DNA of 64,000 bases, from positions 620,001 to 684,000 of the forward strand of contig SCOX01000001.1 in assembly GCA_005503055.1 (NCBI GenBank). Reading direction: 5' to 3'. This DNA comes from Lysobacteraceae bacterium P (GTDB lineage: Bacteria; Pseudomonadota; Gammaproteobacteria; Xanthomonadales; Xanthomonadaceae). The translations under genes were made by a program, and so were the position numbers. Under the pieces are notes generated by a model that saw only the letters and a list, made by a program, of their open reading frames with translations, ran no database searches and was not told the DNA's origin. Positions 26,372 to 32,445 of the stretch are shown here, in pieces; within the stretch, counting starts at the first letter, position 1; each line of letters starts with the position of its first letter.

Positions 26372-26923
26372 TTACTTGGCCGGGGCACTGCCCGGCGGGA
26401 AGTCGGCGAACATCTTGTCGATGCCGGCCAGGGCCTTGGTGTTGGTCTGTTCCGGTGAGTCGGGCACCGTGCCCGACGCGGTGCCGCGCCAGATCGCCTG
26501 CTTCGTCTTCAGATCGAACATGTCCAGAACGAGCGTGCCGACCTCGTAGTTGCGCACGGTGGTGGTCGCCGAACCCATGCCGACGGGGCCGCCCCAGCGC
26601 CCCCAGCCATAGCCGCCCCAGGCCGGGCCGCTGTAGAAGGTGTCCACCGACTGTTGCTGCTGCGTGGCGACGTGTGCGGCGAGGCCGACGTCCGCCGTGG
26701 TCTCGCTGGTCTGCGTCCAGCCTTGCGCGGCGAGCTTGGCGTCGATCGCGGCGACGACGCGCTGTTCCACCAACGGCGAACGGCCTTCAGGCTTCTTCAA
26801 CCAGGTGTAAGTGCGGAAGTTGGCGAACTGCGCGCCCGGGTCATAGTCGGTGTGCACGGTCGGCGTGCTGGCGCAGCCGGCGAGCGCGACGAGCAGGACC
26901 GCGCTCGATACGAGGAGTTTCAT
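26372..26923 (-). CDS. DUF4136 domain lipoprotein
   Basis: A 183-residue outer- or inner-membrane lipoprotein with lipobox LAGC (Cys17). It follows the DUF4136 pattern: DYDPGAQFANFRTYTW, then AAIDAKLAAQGWT, a Gly/Trp-rich loop (about 97-115) and YEVGTLVLDMFDLKTKQAIWRGTA. GGAGAAGG precedes the ATG. Functions of DUF4136 proteins are unknown; they are common single-copy envelope lipoproteins. It is convergent with the hydrolase gene. Confidence 0.92.
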   Translation of the reverse strand: MKLLVSSAVLLVALAGCASTPTVHTDYDPGAQFANFRTYTWLKKPEGRSPLVEQRVVAAIDAKLAAQGWTQTSETTADVGLAAHVATQQQQSVDTFYSGPAWGGYGWGRWGGPVGMGSATTTVRNYEVGTLVLDMFDLKTKQAIWRGTASGTVPDSPEQTNTKALAGIDKMFADFPPGSAPAK

Positions 26924-27138
26924 GGGCCTTCTCCGTGTGCTGTGGATGGGAACGGAAACCTGGTTTGTGCATGCCGCCGACCACGCGCCGGTTCGTGGCT
27001 GCCAATGCGCATCGTGTGGTGGCGAGATAGAACTCGGCGCCGTGAAACAGGTGTGAAGGAGTACGGGCTCGCTCGTCGTTCGCGGGCGCCGCTACGGTCA
27101 CCGAGCACCGCGATTGGCTCCCTTCCGCAGCCGTCAAC

Positions 27139-27353
27139 GTCATCCCGGCGAAGGTCGGGGGCCGGGCCTTCTTGCCTTCAAACCGGTCTCGTCATTCCAG
27201 CGGAAGCCGGAATCCATTTTCGTCGCATGCGTAATGGTCGGCGCGCATCGAACATCAAACTGGATTCCGGCTTTCGCTGGAATGAGGGTGGTGATGGTGA
27301 TGACGGTGATGGACGCGATGCACGGCCGGCCTGGGTCCCGGCCTTCGCCGGGA
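27139..27353. repeat. Nested palindromic intergenic element
   Basis: The 460-base gap 26924-27383 has no supported gene. It contains two nested inverted repeats: an outer pair (GTCATCCCGGCGAAGG-type arm at 27139-27163 with its complement at 27331-27353) and an inner pair (TCATTCCAGCGGAAGCCGG-type arm at 27192-27217 with its complement at 27260-27284). This layout resembles mobile or formerly mobile palindromic repeats of high-GC gammaproteobacteria. It lies at the 3' end of the amyloid-like operon. Confidence 0.75.
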
Positions 27354-27383
27354 CGACGGTGAGAGACGCCAACGCCGCGACGC

Positions 27384-28856
27384 TCAGAACGAAATAGGCA
27401 CGCGCGCGGTGAGCGTCATGTCCGGGGTGTCGCGGGTGACGCCGACGCCGAGCGCTACGTTCAACGACCAGCGATCGCTGAAACGGTACGTGCCGCCGAG
27501 CAGCAGCGTGCCCAGGGTGATGCGGACCGAGCCCGGGGAATCGCGACCGTTCTGCTTGGTCTTGCCGATCAGGCTGGTGTCGTAGCCCAGGCTGATGGAC
27601 GCCTTTTCGTTGAGCGCCAGGCCCATGCCGAGGTTGAAGCCCCAGATGTCGCCGGCCTGCACGTCGCCCAGTTGTTCCTGCTGGCGACCCAGCACGGTTC
27701 GCGACACGTTGTCGCGTTCGAAGTTGTAGAGGTAGCTGAAGGTGCCGAAGAACACGACCGGATCGGACGGATACAGCCAGGTCACGCCGGGCTGGATCGC
27801 TTCGAAGCCGGTGCCCGTAGGCAGCTCCAGCGGCAGGCCGGTGCCGGTGGTGTTCTGTATGCAACGCTGCACGCAGTCGGTGACGACTTCGAACAGATCC
27901 TTGCCGGTGCGGCTCTTGTAGCGCAGCCAGCCGATGTAGAAGGCCTTGTCCGGGCCGCCGCGGTTGAGCTGGTAGCGCGCGGTCATCTCGATGTCGCCCA
28001 TACCGTCGCCGTGCGCGTTGAACACGCGGTCCTGCGCGCTGCCGGTGAAGACCTCGCGGCTGACGGTGTCGCCGTTGAGGTAGACGTACGGCACCTTGGC
28101 TTCCAGCTCGAAGCGCCCGCCGAAGCCCATGCGGCCGGTGAGCGTGCTGACGCCGGACGTGGTCTTCACCTGCCGCACGTCGATCAGACCGATCAGGATC
28201 GCCGGGATCACCGTGAAGCCGACCAGCGCGACGCGGTCGTTGGCCGAGTATCCGTACTGCAGCGAGGGTTCGAGGATGAACTGGCCGGACGGCGTGAGCA
28301 CGCCGGGCTGGTCGAAGATCTGCGCCACTTCCGGCGGCCGAGTCGCCGCGGCCGGCGCCTGCCCGACCGGCTGGCGCTGCTGCTGTTGCGGTTGCTGCGC
28401 TTGCTGCTGTGCCGGTGCCTGTGCGACGGGCGCCTGCTGCGGTGCGGCGGGCGCTTGCGCCTGCGACTGCTGCGCGAGCGAAGGCAGCACGGTGCCGGGC
28501 GCCGCGCCGGCACCGCGTTCGGCGGCCAGGCGCTCCTCGTCGACCACGCGCTGCAGGTTGGCCACGGCCTGTTCCTGCTGGGCGAGCGACTGCTTGAGTT
28601 CCTCCAGCCGACGCGTCTGCGCGTTGATCTCGCGCTGCAGATCGTCGATCGACGGCTGCCTCGCGGCGGGCGCCGGAGCGGGCGTCGCGGTGGGAGGCGT
28701 GGTCGCCGAAGGAACCCCGCCGACCTGAGGCTGCGTAGCCGGACGAGCCGGCTCCAGTCCCTGCCACTGGTCCTGTCCGTGGGCGGCCGCGGCGGCGGCC
28801 AGCCACAGGCATGGAACGAGCATCAGGCGGCGGGGCATCTGCGGCGTCCTTCTCAT
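27384..28856 (-). CDS. FapF-like outer-membrane beta-barrel with N-terminal coiled coil
   Basis: A 490-residue exported protein (signal peptide ending near AAAAHGQ). Residues about 70-115 form a coiled coil (IDDLQREINAQTRRLEELKQ and following), then a Gln/Ala/Pro linker, then from about residue 180 a beta-barrel of amphipathic strands (VALVGFTVIPAILIGLIDV, FELEAKVPYVYLNGDTV, ending VPISF with a terminal Phe). A Cys pair (DCVQRC) sits in a loop. This coiled coil-plus-barrel plan matches FapF, the amyloid secretion channel, although generic phenol-degradation-type porins also score in this region. Start alternatives are ATG 28856 and ATG 28838, each with its own AGAAGG site because 16 bases are duplicated. 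It is the last gene of the five-gene operon. Confidence 0.75.
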   Translation of the reverse strand: MRRTPQMPRRLMLVPCLWLAAAAAAHGQDQWQGLEPARPATQPQVGGVPSATTPPTATPAPAPAARQPSIDDLQREINAQTRRLEELKQSLAQQEQAVANLQRVVDEERLAAERGAGAAPGTVLPSLAQQSQAQAPAAPQQAPVAQAPAQQQAQQPQQQQRQPVGQAPAAATRPPEVAQIFDQPGVLTPSGQFILEPSLQYGYSANDRVALVGFTVIPAILIGLIDVRQVKTTSGVSTLTGRMGFGGRFELEAKVPYVYLNGDTVSREVFTGSAQDRVFNAHGDGMGDIEMTARYQLNRGGPDKAFYIGWLRYKSRTGKDLFEVVTDCVQRCIQNTTGTGLPLELPTGTGFEAIQPGVTWLYPSDPVVFFGTFSYLYNFERDNVSRTVLGRQQEQLGDVQAGDIWGFNLGMGLALNEKASISLGYDTSLIGKTKQNGRDSPGSVRITLGTLLLGGTYRFSDRWSLNVALGVGVTRDTPDMTLTARVPISF

Positions 28857-28929
28857 GCGGCGTCCTTCTCGTGCGACCCGGGGGAGTCCATCCGGTTAGA
28901 ACGCAATCCGGCGCCCAACAAGGGCATCG

Positions 28930-29433
28930 TCACGGCGTGGTGGCGGCCACCATCGCGTTCTGCAGCGCGGTCTGGGTGTTCAGGTCCTGGAACGCCCCCA
29001 GCGTGTCGACGCCCACGTTCACGGTGGTAAGCGCTCGGATGTCCTGCCCGTCGAGCGTGTTCTGGATCAGCACGCCGTTGAGGTTGCCGGCCTGTTCGAA
29101 CGTGTTGCCGCCGCCGATCTGCACGACCACGCCGCGATTGAAGCTGTCCAGCGCCTGCGCCTGTTCGGCGCTCATGCGGGCCACGTCGGGGATCTGCACG
29201 CGCGTGGTGGCCAGCAGTTCGCCGTTGACGAACACCGCGCGTTCGATGCCGAACGACAGCGCCATGCCCTCGCCGGTGGTGAAGCCGCCGCGCATGTCGT
29301 CGAGCAGCGCCGGATCGATCGCGATCCATTCCGGGCCCAGCGTCGCCAACGCATCCGGCGGCGGGGCCGCCAGTGCGGGCGCGCAGAACGCGAACGTCGC
29401 GACGAGAAGGATCTTCAACGAAGGCGAGTGCAT
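28930..29433 (-). CDS. Small secreted protein with M-R-G-G motif (Fap-like accessory)
   Basis: A 167-residue protein with a signal peptide (MHSPSLKILL then a hydrophobic core ending ALA). Residues 41-50 read PALLDDMRGG, a double-glycine motif shared in form with the other small protein of the operon. The C-terminal half contains NTFEQAGNLNGVLIQNTLDG and ends with LQNAM, an amyloid-like Gln/Asn pattern also seen in its neighbours. GGAGG precedes the ATG at 29433. It begins 14 bases after the C39 peptidase stop. It could be a minor fibre subunit or a chaperone like FapE; no homology is certain. Confidence 0.72.
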   Translation of the reverse strand: MHSPSLKILLVATFAFCAPALAAPPPDALATLGPEWIAIDPALLDDMRGGFTTGEGMALSFGIERAVFVNGELLATTRVQIPDVARMSAEQAQALDSFNRGVVVQIGGGNTFEQAGNLNGVLIQNTLDGQDIRALTTVNVGVDTLGAFQDLNTQTALQNAMVAATTP

Positions 29434-29447
29434 GGTCACACCCTCCA

Positions 29448-30149
29448 TCAGATGTCGCCCGGGCCACGCCGGGGCGTCACGATGTTGTAGAGGCTGTCGC
29501 GGGCGATGCCCGCGTCCAGAGGTGCCGGCGGCGCCGTGCGCCAGTCGCGCGGCATGTTGAATTGCGCCAGGTCGCGGCGGTTGTGCACCACGAACAGGAT
29601 GCGGTTGTCCCACAGTTTCTCGAAACGCGAGCGCGGCATCGCCCGCGTCCCACGGGCCGGGTCGCCGAGTAGCACGCGGCCGTTCTTGATGCCCTTCACC
29701 ACGACGAAATGGCGATAGCCGCGGTCGTTCAGCAGCACGATCGCCGGCAGGCCTTCGTCGAGAAGTTTATCCAGCGGTTGCTCGAATCCATCGGCCTCGA
29801 AGCCGAGCGAGCGCAGGTAGCGGCGCATGTCCAGCAGCGAGAAACCGCGCTGGCGGATCTTCGCCTGGTCGCCGGTCTGGTACATGTGCATGAACACTTC
29901 CGCCTCGGTGACCGCGTGGCCGTACTGATAGGTCAGCAACGTCGCGGTCGCGGCGGAGCCGCAGCTGAAGTCGTACTGCTGCGGAATGGTGGTCTTGAAG
30001 CGCGCCTCTTTCAGGCTGGTCACGCGCAGGGTGTAGTTGCCACCCGGTGGCGCACGCACGTCCAACGCTCCGGCCTGCGCAAGGCCGGAGATCAGGATCC
30101 ACGCCGATGCCGTCGCAATTGCCCGGCGTCGGAATGTACGCAGGCTCAT
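29448..30149 (-). CDS. Periplasmic C39 family peptidase (FapD-like)
   Basis: A 233-residue cysteine peptidase. Unlike C39 domains of ABC exporters it stands alone and carries a Sec signal peptide (residues 1-26, ending LAQA). The catalytic set is complete: oxyanion Gln57/58 and Cys63 in IPQQYDFSCGSAATATLLTY, His147 in YRHFVVVKGI and Asp163 in GDPARG. In Pseudomonas the equivalent FapD is a periplasmic C39 peptidase of the functional-amyloid operon. The ATG overlaps the stop of the preceding small gene (ATGA), so they are translationally coupled. Its likely substrates are the R-G-G proteins on either side. Confidence 0.88.
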   Translation of the reverse strand: MSLRTFRRRAIATASAWILISGLAQAGALDVRAPPGGNYTLRVTSLKEARFKTTIPQQYDFSCGSAATATLLTYQYGHAVTEAEVFMHMYQTGDQAKIRQRGFSLLDMRRYLRSLGFEADGFEQPLDKLLDEGLPAIVLLNDRGYRHFVVVKGIKNGRVLLGDPARGTRAMPRSRFEKLWDNRILFVVHNRRDLAQFNMPRDWRTAPPAPLDAGIARDSLYNIVTPRRGPGDI

Positions 30150-30580
30150 GGGCCCGCTTCCGCGAACTTCACGTTCACGATCATCGCGTTCTGGATCAGC
30201 ACGTTCGCGCCGGTGTTCTGGATCACCGTGGAAATGCCACTGGCGTTGGCGAACGAACCGGCGGTGACCGCGTTGCTGCCGGTGAGCACATCGTCGGCGA
30301 TGGCGTCCTCGATGCGCCCGTTGACGAGAATGTCGTTGTCCACGATCTGAGTACCGCCGCGCAGGTCGGCCAATGCGGTCGTATCGACCGCCGAGCCGAA
30401 TACCGCGTCGGGCGCCGCCGCTTCGTCGACCACGGCTTGCGCCGCTTCGACTTGCGCCATCTCAACGAAAGGTTGCGCTGGTGCTGCCTCGGTTGCCTGC
30501 TGCGCGCAGGCCATCCCGGTCGCGAACCACGCGACCAGGCCCACCAGACCACCCAATGCGATGGAGCGATTGCGTTGCAT
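30146..30580 (-). CDS. Small secreted amyloid-like subunit with L-R-G-G motif
   Basis: A 144-residue exported protein (signal peptide MQRNRSIALGGLVGLVAW... ending near ACA). An acidic/Ala-rich propeptide-like stretch (27-70) ends in ALADLRGG (69-76), a candidate double-glycine processing site. The C-terminus (about 112-144) reads ASGISTVIQNTGANVLIQ... and ends AGP; it aligns with the C-terminus of the Gly-rich protein encoded just upstream. Two ATGs are six bases apart; AAGGAG is correctly spaced for 30580. It overlaps the C39 gene by four bases. Confidence 0.75.
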   Translation of the reverse strand: MQRNRSIALGGLVGLVAWFATGMACAQQATEAAPAQPFVEMAQVEAAQAVVDEAAAPDAVFGSAVDTTALADLRGGTQIVDNDILVNGRIEDAIADDVLTGSNAVTAGSFANASGISTVIQNTGANVLIQNAMIVNVKFAEAGP

Positions 30581-30621
30581 CGTCATGCTCCTTAGCCCTG
30601 CCGCTCCGGACGCGCCTGGAA

Positions 30622-30653
30622 CGTTCCACCGGCGGTGAACCACCGGCGGAACG
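30622..30653 (-). promoter_or_regulatory. Intercistronic RNA hairpin 2 (15-bp stem)
   Basis: On the minus-strand transcript these bases fold into a 15-base-pair stem (two G-U pairs, two-base loop) between the Gly-rich gene and the next small gene. With the hairpin at 30673-30694 it could stabilise the upstream message or reduce read-through, giving more of the first subunit than of the later components. No U-run follows, so full termination is unlikely. Confidence 0.6.
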
Positions 30654-30672
30654 CATTGCGCGCCACGACGTA

Positions 30673-30694
30673 CCGGAAGCCCGAAGGCCTCCGG
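30673..30694 (-). promoter_or_regulatory. Intercistronic RNA hairpin 1 with UUCG tetraloop
   Basis: Seventeen bases after the Gly-rich stop codon the transcript can form CCGGAGGCC-UUCG-GGCUUCCGG, a nine-pair stem with one G-U pair and the extra-stable C(UUCG)G tetraloop. Placed at the 3' end of the first cistron it is a strong candidate for an mRNA stabiliser or attenuator. Confidence 0.65.
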
Positions 30695-30710
30695 CAGTCG
30701 ATTGGAACGC

Positions 30711-32012
30711 TTACGGGCCTACGGTCAGGTTGGCCTGCACGGTGACGCCCTGCTGGATCAGCGAGGAGAAGCCGCTGTTCTGCGCAGCCACGGTGATGCC
30801 GGCTGCGCCACTGGCGGTACCGGTCATCGTGGAGGACATATTGAACGTCCCTGCATCGACAGTGTTGGTGCCACCGGCACCGCCTGTGCCGCCCGTTGCG
30901 CCGTTGCCGACGCCACCGTTGCCGACGCCGCCGTTGCCGTCGCCGCCGCCGCCGCCCGGTCCACCGGCCGCGCCGACCGCACCGGCTGCCCCGGCACCTG
31001 CCGTCGCCGAGCCGTTGCTCGCGCTGGCATCGGCATCGCCGTTGGTGGCCGAGCCACCTGCGCCGCCGCCGCCCGCGTTCGCCGCGACCGTGCCGCTCGC
31101 GCCGCCATCACCGGCGGTCGCACCGGACGTGCCAGTGCCTGCGCCGGCCGTTGCGGTCGAGGTCGAGGTCGAGGTCGAGCTCGGCGCGCCGCCTGCACCG
31201 CCCGCGCCACCGGTACCGGTGCCACCGGCACCGCCCGCGCCGCCAGTGCCGTCGTTGCCGGCGTCGTTGCCGCCGCCACCGCCACCGCCGTCATTGCCGC
31301 CTGCGCCACCACCGCCGCCGCCATCGCTGCCACCGGCAAGCGAGCCGGAGCCCGAAGCGGAACCGGCCAGGCTTGCGCCGCCGGCATCGCCGCTGTCGTT
31401 GTCGGCGTCGCCGCCACGGCCGCTGTAGACGTCATAGACGTCGCCGCCACGGCCGCCGCGTCCGGCGTTCGCATCGCCGATGCTCGCGTCGCCCGAGGTG
31501 GCGCTGCCGTTCTCGGCCCAGCCACCGCTGCCGCCGCTGCCGCCGTCGCCGCCGTCGCCGCCGTTGCCGCCGCCGCCGCCATTGCCTTCACCGCCGTAGC
31601 CATCGCCGCCGTAGCCGTCGCCACCGGATCCGCCCGAACCGCCATTGGCGTTGCCGTTGTTGGTGGCTACGTTGCCAATGCCGTAGGTACGCACGTCATA
31701 GACGGCGCCTTCAAGAACGGTTTGGGCAACGATCGTGCTGGAGGTGGCACTGAACGTGCTCGAGTCGGTATAGGTGTTGGTGGCGGTGCCGCCACTGTTT
31801 GCTGCTGCCGAACCCGCATCGGCGGTCGCGTCACCGTCGTTGCCGCGGTTGTCGCCGGCACTGTTGTCGGATGCATCAATCGGGACGCTGAGGTTGGCGA
31901 GGATGTCATCCCCGGCACCGCCGTCACCGTTCGTCTGTTGTGCCATTGCCTGGCCGCCGAGACCAAGGCCAATTAGCACTGCCGTTGCCATCAAGCTGGT
32001 ACGAATGCGCAT
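30711..32012 (-). CDS. Gly/Ala/Asn-rich secreted protein, candidate functional-amyloid or matrix fibre subunit
   Basis: A 433-residue protein with a signal peptide (MRIRTSLMATAVLIGLGLGGQAMA). A 100-residue N-terminal part (Ser/Thr/Asn-rich with VLEGAVYDVRTYGIGNV) leads into about 270 residues of extreme low complexity built from Gly-Gly-X, Gly-Asn-Gly-Gly and Gly-Ala-Gly units, with one Ser-Thr run encoded by tandem hexamers near 31159-31180. The last 34 residues regain normal complexity (GITVAAQNSGFSSLIQQ...VGP) and match the C-terminus of the next protein. AAAGGAG precedes the ATG. As first gene of the operon with a FapD-like peptidase and FapF-like channel, it is the likely major secreted subunit; cell-wall Gly-rich or adhesin functions remain alternatives. 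Confidence 0.78.
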   Translation of the reverse strand: MRIRTSLMATAVLIGLGLGGQAMAQQTNGDGGAGDDILANLSVPIDASDNSAGDNRGNDGDATADAGSAAANSGGTATNTYTDSSTFSATSSTIVAQTVLEGAVYDVRTYGIGNVATNNGNANGGSGGSGGDGYGGDGYGGEGNGGGGGNGGDGGDGGSGGSGGWAENGSATSGDASIGDANAGRGGRGGDVYDVYSGRGGDADNDSGDAGGASLAGSASGSGSLAGGSDGGGGGGAGGNDGGGGGGGNDAGNDGTGGAGGAGGTGTGGAGGAGGAPSSTSTSTSTATAGAGTGTSGATAGDGGASGTVAANAGGGGAGGSATNGDADASASNGSATAGAGAAGAVGAAGGPGGGGGDGNGGVGNGGVGNGATGGTGGAGGTNTVDAGTFNMSSTMTGTASGAAGITVAAQNSGFSSLIQQGVTVQANLTVGP

Positions 32013-32445
32013 TGTTGTTCTCCTTTACGGTACGTCGATCGGGACCCGGGGGAGGCTCCGGTAAACGACGCAAGGAACTACACGCATGAGCGGTGCCAAC
32101 TGTCGTTCAGGCACGCCAAGGCCTTGATCCGGCGACCCAATCGCCCTGAACCCCGGCACCGGCATCGCGAACGGGGGCGAATGAGGGCCCGATTCGGCCC
32201 GAGCCGTTGCAAAACTGAAATGCCACTTTGCGCAACATTGCGTCGGCGAGCCACGCAATACGCCACAAGGCATTGATTCGATGAGGCGCCGGGCGAGGGG
32301 CGTGGATTCATCCGCGCGTTTCAGGGGCGCAACGCGGGACATTGCAGTGGTACTTCAGGCCCCGCACGCCCCTTAGACCTCAGATACTTACGACAAACAC
32401 CTCAGACTGAACTGACGTTGCGACATGGCAACATCTGGAAAATGC
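32013..32445. other. 433-base intergenic region upstream of the amyloid-like operon
   Basis: No gene is supported here. It separates the Gly-rich gene start from the rarA stop (both minus strand). It holds the sigma-54 candidate at 32083-32100, a TTGCGCAA palindrome near 32226-32233 and A/T-richer DNA around 32380-32440, the kind of long upstream region that enhancer-dependent promoters need for activator and IHF binding. Confidence 0.5.
32083..32100 (-). promoter_or_regulatory. Candidate sigma-54 (-24/-12) promoter of the amyloid-like operon
   Basis: The minus strand reads TTGGCAC-CGCTC-ATGCG, with GG and GC separated by exactly ten bases as RpoN promoters require and a perfect TGGCAC -24 box; the -12 box is one mismatch from TTGC. 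It would start transcription near 32072, leaving a leader of about 60 bases before the Gly-rich ATG. Prediction only. Confidence 0.5.

Noticed and set aside
28200-28520. Gln/Ala/Pro-rich linker of the FapF-like protein as a separate amyloid region
   Set aside because: It is a flexible linker between coiled coil and barrel; composition alone is not evidence of polymerisation.
30702-31976. A 424-codon open frame on the plus strand opposite the Gly-rich gene
   Set aside because: Its Ala/Thr/Arg composition is simply the complement of GGC/GCC-rich coding DNA; there is no start signal or recognisable family, and the minus frame has a signal peptide and good ribosome-binding site.
32200-32245. A second sigma-54-like sequence (TGGCAT...TTTTGC) upstream of the amyloid-like operon
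   Set aside because: GG and GC are 12 bases apart rather than 10, outside the spacing RpoN tolerates.
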